The notes beneath the pieces were generated by a model, which searched no databases, was not told where the DNA came from, and worked only from the letters and a program-made list of their open reading frames with translations. A stretch of DNA of 64,000 nt from Salticus scenicus (lineage: Eukaryota; Arthropoda; Arachnida; Araneae; Salticidae), in the NCBI GenBank assembly GCA_963930645.1, contig OZ005649.1, positions 384,825,887 to 384,889,886 of the forward strand, in the 5' to 3' direction. Positions 12,650 through 24,352 of the stretch are shown here, piece after piece; positions within the stretch are counted from its first letter, which is position 1, and each line of letters opens with the position of its first letter. The position numbers and the translations under genes were made by a program.

Positions 12650-13206
12650 ATCATCGTGCCTACACTCCTACAATCATCGTCGAGTGATAAAATTCAAACC
12701 CATTTCGAGGAGAAATTGACCCGCACAATGCACTCTTTTTTTTTACTGTTTCGTGAATGTGCATTATTTTAATTTGTTGCTTAATTTTACCGGTACGAAT
12801 TTCTTCTTATTTTTATACTTGTTCTAGCTGGATGGCGCACGTAAAATCCGTCGTGGCGATTTTTCTTCCCTGTTGCCCTTCAAATTATAACTCGGGGGTC
12901 ACGGAAACGGAAGAGCCATACCCATCAAAATTGTAGTGGAATGTATAAGTATTATCCTTAAGGGTGTGTCACAGACCGTCGCAAATTGTCCATACCGTAG
13001 CACTAGTGAGACGTAATACCGAGTTGCTAACTCCCTTGTTCTAGCGATTTTTATGTTATATTATGCCTCATGGTATTTTATTACAAGTCATGTTATGCTG
13101 TGCTGTGATCTATTGTATGTTTCAGATAGTCCACAGCACAAATTGTATGAAAGAAGAACGGAAAAATCCAAGCAAACAATTAACATGGTCATGCATCATG
13201 CAAAGT
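12650..13206 (+). other. GC-elevated island with a weak exon candidate
   Basis: This stretch is visibly richer in G, C and CpG than its flanks. A short frame starting ATGGCGCACGTA near 12831 encodes about 34 codons. Another frame is open for about 42 and then 48 codons, ending AAG TAA near 13206. Within it, a TTTCAG acceptor-like site at about 13124 and a GTAAGT donor-like hexamer at about 13204 bracket 79 bases open in two frames. I recognise no domain. It could be a host exon, an lncRNA exon or an old transposon fragment. Confidence 0.3.
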
Positions 13207-13688
13207 AAGTCATAAAACTCGCATAAATGAGATCATGCTATATTAAAAAAAAATGTACGCATAGAAATTTCATTCTGTAATGACTGTAGACTTCAGAAAA
13301 TGTAATAACCCGTAATAATCCGTAATAATAAGAAAGCACCACAGAACTGGCGTTTTAAAGTAATAATTACAAAAGTTTGAATAAACACCAATTATGAAAT
13401 AAACTAGCAACAATTTTTTCAGGTTGAAAGAACACACGACACTTCGTCAGGCGAACAAGGTGGGCACGAGTGCTTTGACTGCATTGGTGTGTTCTAGAAC
13501 ATCAAATAAAAAAAAATTAAACAACTGTCTGAATTTTAAATAAATTTAAATTTAAGATTATTTTAATATCTTAGTTGTGTTTTTTAATTAGTTTGTTCAT
13601 TTTGTATTGAACACTAAACAGAAAAATCGTTTTAAACTGTCCAATGCTATACTTAACTATTCAATCAATATTCAAAATTAACAGAGTG

Positions 13689-14532
13689 TCATTCCATATA
13701 AATTCAAGGAAGTGTATTGCTCGACGATTTTTGTTTCTTTTGATATTTGTGTTGTTGGCACATATGAGAGATGTTTAAAATGACTTTTAATGTTTCTTTG
13801 CTTTTAAGCTGGGACTTTATATAGGTCATCAAAGTCATTCTCCTGGTCCAAAATGGGATTATTAAACCTTTATATTTTGACACAAATCTCTTTAAATTCA
13901 ATTTATGAGTGCCAATATTAAATATTAGTATCCAAGTAAAGGAGTTCCATGTTTAGTAATACTGCTGTAGCTTAATAACCAAAATAATTACAATACGGTC
14001 AAACATAAAATTTTTGTAAATTTCGATACTGAATAACTCTTCTATGTATCAAAACCACTAAATAAAATATCCCAAAAATTAATCTCTAGAATCCCAATAA
14101 TGAGAAAATTTAATTCTAATTATGTGGTTTTTATACCACTACTATTTACAGTTCCAGAAATGTTAGAAAAAATGACGAAAATGATTTTTTAAGAGCTTCA
14201 TAAACCAAAAGAGGATGAAATAATGATAATAAAAATATAAAAAAAATCTTTGCCAATTTATTAATTTATTAAAGTATTATGTATACACGTGTATTGGTTT
14301 GTGGTTTTGATTTAAAATATATATATATATATATAGTTTTATAAAATACGTAGCTCAGCTAATTGACCACACTCAAGTAGAAAATTAAACATTGGTATAA
14401 ATAAATACAGATTAATTTTGCGTTATTAAAATGTGATTTATAACAATGCGAAATTTCTTTAATGGTACTATGAAAAAGCGTTAAAAAACTTTTGCTTATT
14501 TTTTTGTAAATGTTCAAGCATTATTTTAAAAG

Positions 14533-14563
<31 letters not shown>

Positions 14564-15204
14564 AAACCATAAAACAAAACACACAGTGTGTATTTGTGAT
14601 ACATTAATAGATTAGTAAATTGACAAAGATTTTTTTATTTTTATTCTTTTTATTGCATTCCCTTTTGGTTTATGGGAGTCTTAAAATGTCATTTTTTGCC
14701 ACCTTTTCTGAAATTTCGAGGACCTGTAAACAGTAAAGTGTTAAATACCACACAATTACAATTAATTTTTTTCATTAGTGTGATTCCAGATATTAATTCC
14801 TGTGATATTTTATTTTGTGGTTCATTTCCCTAGAAGAGTTATTCACTAGAGAAATTAACAACAATTTTACATTTTATCTTGAACTTTGACCTATTCTAAT
14901 TGTTTTAGTTATTAAATTACAGCAGTATAACTAAGCATGGGACACCTTTACTTTATGTACTTCGATACTAAATGCAAAAATTAGCTCTCATAAATTTAAT
15001 TTAAAGAGATTTATGCCAAAATATAAAGGTCTAACAATCCCATTTTGACCAAGAGAAAGACTTTTGATGAACATAAAATATCATCTTAATAATAGAGAAA
15101 AAATAAATGTTGTTTTGAACATCTCTCATATGTGCCTATAAGGGACACAATTATCAAAAGAAACAAAAATAGTCGAACAACACACTTCCTTGAATGTATA
15201 TGAA
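13689..15204. repeat. long inverted repeat, about 630-650-bp arms
   Basis: The left arm (13689-14316) is matched throughout by the reverse complement of the right arm (14554-15204), with many substitutions and small indels, around a spacer of about 240 bases that includes a TA run. Landmarks shared in opposite orientation include TTCAAGGAAGTGT with its complement, GGCACATATGAGAGATGTT, TTTGTTTCTTTTGATA and a GGTTTTGATTTAAA-like inner end. No protein is encoded; the minus frame at 13704-13901 lies inside the arm. It could be a fold-back transposon or an old inverted duplication. Confidence 0.85.
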
Positions 15205-15322
15205 AAAATCCAGAAGTAAAGCTCCTTTATCACAGACCAAGAGAGCGAACTTTAATATGAGAAAATAAGCTGTATAGTTTGGAATATCAATAGAATGTTA
15301 ATGCGGTGTTTTTAAATATATA

Positions 15323-15950
15323 CAGGGTGATTCAAGGTGATTCGAAAGGTAGTTCGAATATACAGGGTTATTCGTAAGGTCTTCAACATAATTTATATGT
15401 AGGCAAGCAAACAAAACAATTCATTTTTACTTAGGAATATACAGGCGAGAAAGTCATATGTGCTTGATAGAGAACGTTTCAATTGGGCAACGCGAGACAT
15501 GATTATTCAATTCAAAGACTTAGCGAAAGTAGGATGGAAGCGCACATTTTGATGCAAATAAAATTGATAAGGTTGTCTGTAATGCTGAGATAGTAGACAC
15601 GCATTTCGTGTATGGGCTAATGAAAATGATTTCAGCTAATGAAAATGATCTCCTGACGATGAGGACCTCGTAACAACAGCTGTAGAAGTAGAAGCACGTG
15701 ACCACCAAAAACCTGGAATGTTTAAACTTTTTTGCCAATCTATGATTCATCGTTGAGAATCTTTCATTGTTGCAGCTGTAATTTTTAAGCGCTTCAAGTT
15801 AAGTTCTGCACGCATTGTTTAATAAACATATTTTTGTAAGCCATAGCTCCATTTTTTTTTTCGTCCTGTACCGCAAGCGTGCACACATGGATTTTACTCC
15901 TAAATGTTTCTATTTATAAAATGATTTGTTTTTGTATGCATCATCTACAT
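15323..15950. repeat. probable transposon fragment with CAGGGTGATTC tip
   Basis: TATACAGGGTGATTCAAGG and TATACAGGGTTATTCG occur 37 bases apart. They resemble Tc1/mariner-like tips next to TA and are followed by complex sequence with no matching right end that I can see. At about 15990 a second tip-like phrase, TACAGGATGTGCAAAATGC, begins right after a TA microsatellite. I read these as truncated element ends. The short minus frame at 15520-15750 has no recognisable domain. Confidence 0.35.
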
Positions 15951-15956
15951 TTAAAG

Positions 15957-15990
<34 letters not shown>
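15957..15990. repeat. (TA)n microsatellite
   Basis: An uninterrupted alternating TA run leading into ACAGGATG. Confidence 0.95.
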
Positions 15991-15992
<2 letters not shown>

Positions 15993-15999
15993 GATGTGC

Positions 16000-18530
16000 A
16001 AAATGCTTGACATCGCCTTTAATTCTTTAAACATTGCTATTCAAATTCTTAATAAATAGAAGGGTGTTTATTCAAAAATTACAATTGAATGTACAATCAA
16101 ACATTTTTGGAACCAATTTGAAAAAATAAATAAATTAATTAATTAATTAATTAAAATTAATATACGGGTCTTATACAAAACAATTATCAGTGACCAAAAT
16201 GAGCCTTATTTACTTAAATTCATACACAAAATTTTAGCATTATATTATTTAAAAAAATGTCCATTTAAACAAATATGTTTTCGTTTAGCCGTAATTTATA
16301 ATTCAATTGCGTTTGTTTATTTTATTGTGTTTGATTTGGATCGTTATTTATGTATAACTACTAAAACAAGATCTAGCAGATTTTTAGCCCCTGAGAGCTA
16401 GTCTAACTAGTACTCAGCAGGGTTAGTTACCACAGAATTTAGTTTATATCAGCGCTTTTGTCTTTCACTGCTGAAGTGTTTTTGTAATACAAAGCAGAAA
16501 TTTTGAATGTGACTTTATTAGTGTATGAGACAATTGTTATAACTATACGTGTCTTGCTCGAATTTTCTTGCAGCGATATAAAATTAAAATTTTGTACTTT
16601 TTGAAACTGAAACCCTATAAAATTTTATATTTTTATTTAAATTCTATATTGTTTAAAATGCATCTTTGCAATTTATCATACATGTCTAAACTAAATATTT
16701 CGGGAATTCAAGCTGTAGTTAATTTTTTTTTTAATCCCATCCGCATTTTTAATACTACTAAAGGTTCAAGTACATTTTAACAAATACTTACAGGTACTTG
16801 CCTTGTATCTGCCAGATTATTTTGTATTGTCTCATTAAATAATTTCGTTGTTAAAATAAACATATCAAAACGTATAACATAAAATACTGTAAAACTCAAA
16901 TCAGAAGAATATCATAGTTAAAATACCTGACAACACAATAAAATTAATCCCTATCTGTTTAAATTAAATCTAACATTTGCGGTGACTGTTTCGTCCAGAT
17001 AACTGTACAGCAAAAATTATTTGCAATAATAAATCAGTTTAAAATATTTGAAATCAATAAGAAATCCTTTATAATTACCAAATTGTTTAACTATTTTATG
17101 GAGGCTTTAAATTCTGCTGCAGTTAATCTCATTATAATAAATTGTTGCAGCTCCTCTTCTCAGTTGTTGAAATTCCTCATTATTATTCATCGAGAATTAA
17201 CTCTATTTTATGAAATATTTGAAAATTTTGTGATAGTGAATTTCCATGTAATAGTGATTGTTTTTATCCTGATATTATTTAAAATTTATGCAAAATAGCA
17301 TGTTTAGGTATAAGATGTTAATAATTTAAATTTTAAGAATGATATTGTTTTCTTTTTAAAATAATAGTCAGCCATTGCATTTATCTGTAAACCTGCAATT
17401 CATGGTTGATAGTTGAAAAACCTATTCCAGATTGCTTTTATTCATGTACATATATAAAATACCCTTTTTGTTCACGTGTTTGTTATACGCTAAAATATTT
17501 CTAGACTCATTTACTCTCAGTTTATTACAAATTGATTGCATTAACAAGGGAAGGATTAAAACCACTGAAATTCTGGATTTGACAAATATAAAGAAAGTTA
17601 GAGGCTTGTAGCGCCACCTACATTTAAATAATGCAGTTACTATTGATATCAAAACTACTATTGATATCCGATCACATTACACGTAAATAATGAAACTGAA
17701 GTATTTTTTTTTTTTTTTTTAAATATTAAAATTGACACAGGCGAAATATTTCTGATAAATCTGATGTCATAATATTGTTATTAAATACACCACACTCGTG
17801 GTCATTCGTTTCTGATCCCTAGGAATGCGCGACAGCATTTCCTGTCTCGCAGTACTGAATATATTATGAATTTTGCCACTTCATTCTTCAATTTGAATGC
17901 TTTGCAACATGAACAAATTTTTTCGCACTTTCAAGAACCATAGCTGGACGCAACCTGTAAAGTATTTCCGAATAATATTGAAATACAATACAAGTTTAAA
18001 ATATTTACTTCTCCGATTCATTAGCAACTATTTTCACGTTTTTCCTTTCAATCACAAATGTTCACAAAGATTGACAAAATATATTAACAGAGATCGGCAT
18101 AAACTCTTATAATCCTGTGTGCACGTATAAGGCTTGTCACAGGCAGTGGGTTCTGACACTGGCACACCGCAACTGAGAAAACGCTGCCGAATGCACCGGC
18201 TATAATTACTGAGGTTTTGAGGAATTTAATTAAATTGTATCTTAGAATTTTTTTATATTTAGAACTGATTTCCTTAAATTTTGTGACTAGTGAAGCAACG
18301 AATGTCCGCTAGTTTTCATAAATCACGAATGAATATATTATAATACATAAATTTGCATTTATATAATACTGATTACTAATGATAAATAAGAAGTTGTAAG
18401 TAAACACCATAAGAAATAAAAATAAATAGACATAACATTATTGTTTAAAACGAAGGTGCACGGTCTTTCTTTATGTGAGAATAAGTAGGAACAAGTCTGT
18501 TGCAAATTTTACCCTCTAATACTAGCTACT
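16000..18530. other. Mostly AT-rich DNA without recognised genes
   Basis: A slightly GC-richer patch lies at about 17770-18310. It has short open frames (for example 17897-18112) but no domain I can name. The rest is AT-rich. No terminal repeats were found. Confidence 0.55.
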
Positions 18531-18539
18531 ATTTTACCC

Positions 18540-18577
18540 TTGATGAAGTCGGCTAAAATATTGACCCGAACCGATTG
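18540..18577 (+). other. degenerate Penelope-terminus-like motif
   Basis: TTGATGA, a weak hairpin (GTC...GAC) and CGAACCGATTGTTGCAC recall the CTGATGA...CGAAACCGGTTGTGC arm at 35177-35225. The leading C is T here and GAAA is GAAC, so any ribozyme-like core is broken. No inverted partner arm is apparent. A solo decayed terminus is possible. Confidence 0.3.
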
Positions 18578-18804
18578 TTGCACTATTTTTTTTTTTTTTA
18601 AGTAATTTAACTGAACTAGGCAAAATAGTAGCGATACTCATGACAGTACTATTATTCATTATATTAATAATATTATGAGTATTGCTACTCATAATATTAC
18701 TCAGATAAAAAAAAAATATTCTTCTGATAAAACGTGTTTACTTTTATCTAAAAATCTTTAAATTTTGAAGAAACTAATTTTTTACAAGTTATTTATAATA
18801 ATAA

Positions 18805-18805
<1 letters not shown>

Positions 18806-18858
<53 letters not shown>

Positions 18859-18859
18859 A
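18806..18859. repeat. (TA)n(TG)n compound microsatellite
   Basis: A TA run, interrupted by one CA, passes into about ten TG dinucleotides. Confidence 0.95.
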
Positions 18860-19100
18860 CAGAGAAAAAAAAAGAGAGTTAAGTGTAATTATTTTCAATA
18901 AAATTTTTTAATTTATAAACATTATTAAAGTATAGATAAACAAATAAAAAATATATTAATGTACAAGAATATATGTTATTTAAATATAATTTCTATGTAT
19001 AGCTTTTCTTCGATGGAAAGTAGTTATACCATTTGACAATGACATGTCTACTTGGAACTTAAATAGTTATTAATGTTTCTGAAGATTGAAAATTTAGAAA

Positions 19101-19240
19101 TTGCGGTGTTATTTCGACTGACAGTAAAATGAATGGTTTTATAAATCTAACGTGGATTTAACTAGGCATGTTTGTAGTTTAATTTAACTCTACTAGACGA
19201 TATTACAAGTTTATTTGTCAGTTCAGTTGTTAAGATATAA
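19101..19240. repeat. dispersed repeat shared with 34599-34740, copy 1
   Basis: The phrase beginning CTGACAGTAAAATGAATGG, continuing through ATAAATCTAACGTGGATTTAACTAG and a TTTAATTTAACT segment, is paralleled at 34599-34740 with scattered substitutions. A GTCAGTTCAGTTGTTA segment follows in this copy and GCCAGCTGAGTTGTTA in the other. No open frame or terminal repeat is evident. It is an old interspersed repeat of unknown class. Confidence 0.65.
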
Positions 19241-19864
19241 GTACTATGAATAACTTCGAAGAGTTATTGGATTAGTTAAACTAAGACAAAGTTAATTCAT
19301 TCTATGGAAATATAAGACTTGAAAAAAAAAGTAATATATTATTTGACTTTTCTACTTCAATGAATACCGTCACATGAATCATTATACAATAATCTAAGTG
19401 AGTAATAGTTAAAATATTTGCATTATCAAATACATTTGTATGGAAAATTTTATATAAAAATTAGAAGTTTTGTTAATACAGTTACAGGGAAATTTCAAAA
19501 TTTTATTGGAAGGAAATAAAATTCTACTAAATTTGATTACGACAAAAATTTGTTAATAATATTAGTGACACATAAGTATAAATTCTAAATTTAACGCTCA
19601 TCTGTTAATATAATAAAACTAATAAATTGTTTTTATATGTATATTATAAACACTAAAATTTTCATAAATGATATGCTGTTTTTAAGTAGTTCGTAAATAA
19701 GATCAAAAGATGAATGAAACAAATGGAATGTTTACTTTTTAACCACTAACTTTAATAGATGAGATATTTGAAAAATAGTTACAAATGTTGGTGATAATTA
19801 TGTTTTTAATGTAATATCATTACGAATTCCTGCACAAAATATTATAAACACAAGAAAATTAGTT

Positions 19865-19902
<38 letters not shown>

Positions 19903-19945
19903 TTCAAACGTATAAGGTTTGGTTTGATTGACCATTCTACGACCG

Positions 19946-19970
19946 TTTCGGGTAAGCTTGGAATAATCAG
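19946..19970 (-). other. weak Penelope-terminus-like motif
   Basis: Read on the minus strand, this is CTGATTA, a short spacer with AAGCTT, then GAAACGGTCG. GAAACG after CTGA-N5-20 recalls the other termini, but the GA of CTGANGA is altered and no partner arm is seen. It lies 45 bases after a poly-T run of about 33. Confidence 0.25.
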
Positions 19971-21180
19971 AGTGAAACAGACCTACAACCTAAATTCGAT
20001 TTTGAATCCTTATGAATATTCATAAATGAACTGTTATTTAAACATATCAATGAAAAGCGTGAATCAAACGGGGAAGGGGTATAACTTATCGAAATAAGTG
20101 GATAAAACACTGATATCACGCATTACTTGTCACACGCTCCACGGATATGCAGCAATCACATCCTGAACATTAAAAAAAATACAAGTACTCTAATTTCTGA
20201 TGAACCTTTTTATTCAATTTTGAAAAAAATCAATGCTGTATAAAAAATTCTACGCTTTTTTTATTGAAACACACCTGACAATTTCGATGCTATAGAACCT
20301 TATATTCTTTATAATATCATGTTTTCGTTACTAGACCATTGCAGGTTAAATACCAGTTAATAGGCAATAACGTGTATAATTTTATTCCAGATTTTAAATT
20401 ACAATAAAGGCAAAAATGACTTGTCAGCTTTTCGAAAAATTTCTATGATTGTGCGGTCTAGTTCATGCGTTATTGGAACATGTTATGCTCAGCAAATATA
20501 CACTGAGACCTCCAATTTCTGTATTCCTCAAAGGTTATTATTTGACATATAATATTGATATATATATATATACATAATATATATTATATGTTTGATATAT
20601 AATATTCAGTGAAGTCCATTCACTTTTTTTCTTGATTGACAAAAATCGCTAATGGTTAGGACGTTGCATTTTGTTGTTTTAGAATAATTCTTCTTCACTT
20701 TATAAGCGTTAGATAATCTATCGTCCACAAAAATTACATTTTGCCAAGAAGGTCTTGATCGCAATGTAATCTAGTAGATTTAAGTGTTTTTTACGTATAT
20801 TTAAAGATAAGAATAATTTATTTAATTTATTTCCCATCAAAAAGAAATGGTACATAGCAGATATCTCGGTCTGTTGATTCTGTTCTGAAACATTTCTTTA
20901 GTAGTGGACGAGCTTTAAAAGATTCGAAATACATTGAAGTCGATTGGGGTTAACCTCTGGATCCGACCTGTATTTTGTATGTTTTATGTATTTTTCAATT
21001 TTCCTTTAATTTTGTTTGTGAACGAAGAATGTTTGTTTCACGCGTATTAAACCTTTTAAATTTAACAAAAATGCAACAAAATCTTGTTTAAGTACTTCGA
21101 TAGGAAAATCTTAGATATTCTAATATATAAGTATACAATATACATGCCAATTATTATATTCCTTTTTTTTTTTATAAACA

Positions 21181-21214
21181 CGTCTAATTTTTAATAGAAC
21201 ACATGTTTCATCAG
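21181..21214 (-). other. weak Penelope-terminus-like motif
   Basis: On the minus strand the sequence is CCTGATGAAACATGTG, then an AT-rich spacer, then TAGACGTGTTTATAAA. CTGATGA is intact but the expected GAAA is missing before CGTG. This is probably a decayed terminus; no inverted partner is visible. Confidence 0.3.
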
Positions 21215-21358
21215 GTTTCAATCTTGCATTTAATTTAGATTATGTTAGAAACATAAAATGTAATTGAAATAGACTTAAAAAAAACAGCATATAACCAAAC
21301 TAATTTTTATATTCTGATAGATTTTAGTGGCGATGTTCTTAAAAAATTCAGATCATTG

Positions 21359-21812
21359 CACTGAGAAAAAATTCTGTAACTGACATCTAGAATCTAAATT
21401 GTGGTTCTAGAAAAAATAGTTCCCTGTCATCCTTATAAATTCTAATCCCATTTGAAAGCGAGTTCTAGAAACCCCTATTAGAAATCTAGAGCATTTGCCT
21501 ATATTATCGAGAGCAAAGTTATTTAAAACTCTCTGCAAATAAATGCGAATACAAGAGGCGGGTTTCAAAAACTATAATCCTGGTTTATGGCACAATTCTA
21601 CAAAACCAAGCGATAATTTCTCGCAATACAAAAGATTCAGATTATTCAGATTATTAAGAATATTTTTTCATCCTCTAGAAATGTGTAGGCTAGAAATTCT
21701 CAATCATTTCGTCTATTCAGTTTATTGGCGCGCCTTATGCGCATAGCCCGGAAATCTATATTTCTAGTTTAGGGATTTAAAAAACGACTACTTATTCATT
21801 CTAGATGAAGGC

Positions 21813-21856
<44 letters not shown>
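21359..21856 (+). mobile_element. CACTGAG-tipped MITE family, copy 1
   Basis: It begins CACTGAGAAAAAATTCTG and ends in GATGAAGGCGGTATAT, running into a TA microsatellite (21815-21856) that has replaced the right tip. The body matches 51835-52377 in the same orientation and 60947-61416 in the opposite one. Shared phrases include GAGTTCTAGAAACCCCTATTA, TTTGCCTATATTATCGAG and ATTTCTCGCAATACAAA. The other copies end in TTTTTCTCAGTG or close variants, giving terminal repeats of about 12 bp. It encodes no protein; the frame at 21543-21746 is not conserved as coding. The DNA transposon class is unresolved. Confidence 0.75.
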
Positions 21857-21857
<1 letters not shown>

Positions 21858-23784
21858 TCAAAGGGGAAGTTTATTTTTTATAATATTAAATTGTAATAAC
21901 AAATAACAATCTAAAATAAACACTACTCTATAATTAACAATCTATGTGTAAATTGTTTTAAGGGTTGACGATTGTTTCTATTTTTTTTTTATGAATTTTA
22001 ATTTGACAACATTAACTTGAAAATATATTATGGGAAATAAACTTCACTTGAAAATATATTATTTAATTTCATATGCATATTTTAAAAATTAATAAAAAGA
22101 ATTAAAAACTCAAATGATACAAATTAAAAAAATATTTTATTAAACAAAATATTGCCATAATTTTAAACTTTCTAAGTTGTAAAAGCCTTCTATGAGACTT
22201 TATTAGTATATATAAGCAAGGCAAAATATTTACAATTGGTTGTCGTGCTTTTCGACGCTGTAATTTTAAGTTATTTTATGTACAGTTACTTATTTGTTAA
22301 GTATTTTTCTCAATGTTATTAAAAAGTTATTAAGTATTTTCCTCAATGTTACTTTTCTGAATATTATTAAAAATATTCTCAATGTTATAAAAAGAGAAAA
22401 ATAAAGGAATGCGTTAATGAATGATTTTTAAACAAGCAATTAAACTTAGCTTTAAGTATGTAAAGCTTAAAAAGGTGAGAAGACAAATTATAATAAGATA
22501 ATTCCCGATGAAAATATTTAGAAAATGAACTAAATCTTACAAAGAAAAAGTATGTTTTGAATAACATAAATTACCATTATAATAAATATTCCCTTGAATA
22601 TATACAGCGAAAAAATTATACATTTTGTGGGTTATTTTTTCATAACGAATTATAAAATTACAATCTTAAAAAAAAAAAAAAAAAAATATATATATCCAAA
22701 TTTAAGTAAGATAAATTAATATAAAATTTTAATGAGACTACGTTGATTTACTAAAAAAGTTTTTTTTTTCTTGTAGGTTTCGGTTTGTACTATTTCTTTT
22801 GTAAATTTGTGTTTTATGTTTAAGGAATACTGCTAAGAATTTTATTGTTTTAAAACACATATTATCTAAAAAGACTTTAATTAAACTAAAATCCCATCTA
22901 CAAGATTAGCAGTCGACAAATTTAATATTCTGTAAATTAAATCGTCGTTTGGCAGTGATATGAAGCGTCATCTTGCTGAAAATCATGTTGTCGATCAAAC
23001 AAAGTATTTGCAAAACAAAATAGATTATTCACCACTTATTATAAGGTAAATGCAGGTTATATGGCTACCTTAAGGATAGAAATTTTTTAGCGATAGTAAT
23101 AATAGATTTAATAATAAATAATAATTCTCTAAAACAGAAGACTCTTTTTAGTACTCGAAAATAAATTTTAAATTTACAATTATCAAGATTTAAACCTTCA
23201 AGAATTATAAAAAAAGAGTAGTTGATGAAGGTAATGTATCCATATGCAGGTAATATGCCCATAGATGAAATATAATGAAGAGATTCATATTTAACGCATA
23301 AAAGCACGTCGATTATTATAAAACAAAATTTAATTTTTGAAACTTTACGAAAATTAATGAAAATATAGAAGAAAATTTAGAAAGCAATTTTAAACAAATT
23401 TTAGCAATTTTTAAGCATTTTTAAACTTTTTATGGTTCAAAATGTCTAATTTATTTTGAGTTCACATGTATGATAAGTAAACACTTGCTTATCTTTCTTG
23501 GTAAGTCCTACACATTTTTCGTGCACATAATTATGACACTCAACGCATAATCTCATAACCACAACGTTTTCCTCGTGTCAAATACCGCTAATCCATCTTT
23601 TTTTATCACTTTTCTTTGCTCAAGGACCTTTTTCACTATTATTCGTAGACTGATTTTTTTAATCACTGTTGTGATATTGAATATTACTTGAGTGCTTGAG
23701 CGTATTCAGTATTACTTTGAGAAACCCTGGGAAAGAGTTTTTTTTTTTATTATTATTATTAATTCAAAATTAGAGCACGATAGT

Positions 23785-24300
23785 TCATTGCAGGTTGTAT
23801 GAGAGCAGTACTTGAGGGACAAGGAGTATGACGACCTGTTTTTCAGAAGATGTCTCGGTGGAAGAAATTTGTTTTCCACTTTTGGCCCTATTCTTTGTTG
23901 GAAGTAGGTTTTCAGACACAGAACTTGGAGTAAAAGCTTTCTCGGGAATCACAATTACAAGCTAGATAGGATAGGATTGACACGATAGATACCTGTCCCT
24001 TTAAAGCCACCTTTAACGTTGGAAATGTCAATATCATAAACTTTGTCCCAAACTGAAGAAAATATTCTTCCAAATCGAGCTTTTGTAATGTATTCGTGGT
24101 TAGTTTGTTCCAAAATTAAAAGAACTTCTTGGTCCCAAAATTGCTCAAGTGGCGCAGAACAGGATTTATCCAAAGGCTGCAGCTTATGGGTTGTATTAGA
24201 AGGTGAACAAAGTAGAAGAATGCCATTTTTTTTCAGCCTCATCCAGAATTAAGTAATCAAGAGGGGACTTGATCCCCATCAAAGGTGAGAAAACAGCGTC
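23785..24300 (-). pseudogene. pogo/Tigger-like transposase C-terminal pseudogene
   Basis: The central frame (23955-24242) encodes NGILLLCSPSNTTHKLQPLD, then FWDQEVLLILEQ and GGFKGTGIYRVNP. This matches the end of the DDE domain of pogo/Tigger-type transposases, where the LQPLD aspartate is one of the catalytic acidic residues. Just upstream, in another frame (about 24243-24300), LDYLILDEAEKK would be the preceding catalytic strand. The usual residues between that aspartate and NGI are missing, and the frame changes at a run of eight A. Downstream, a third frame (23785 to about 23950) continues as IPEKAFTPSSVSENLLPTK to a TGA. At least two frameshifts, an internal deletion and loss of the N-terminal half make it non-functional. 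Confidence 0.8.
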
Positions 24301-24330
24301 TCTGGGGTTTAAATTTTGATACGTGCGGGA

Positions 24331-24352
24331 ATATGCCCATTGGGCATATTGT
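24331..24352. promoter_or_regulatory. palindromic subterminal repeat of the pogo-like element
   Basis: AATATGCCCATTGGGCATATT is a palindrome with 10-bp arms inside the element. Half-sites recur near both tips, as expected of transposase-binding repeats; binding is inference. Confidence 0.4.

Noticed and set aside
13429..13495. GAACACAC/GTGTGTTC inverted pair
   Set aside because: Only eight bases match around 50 bases of unrelated DNA, so it is within chance for this window.
20840..20955. short coding-like run (SVLKHFFSSGRALKDSKYI)
   Set aside because: About 32 codons with no start, splice support or domain; too short to call.
23785..24300. domesticated pogo-derived host gene
   Set aside because: Frameshifts, a missing segment of the DDE core and intact transposon tips argue for a dead mobile element and not an exapted gene.
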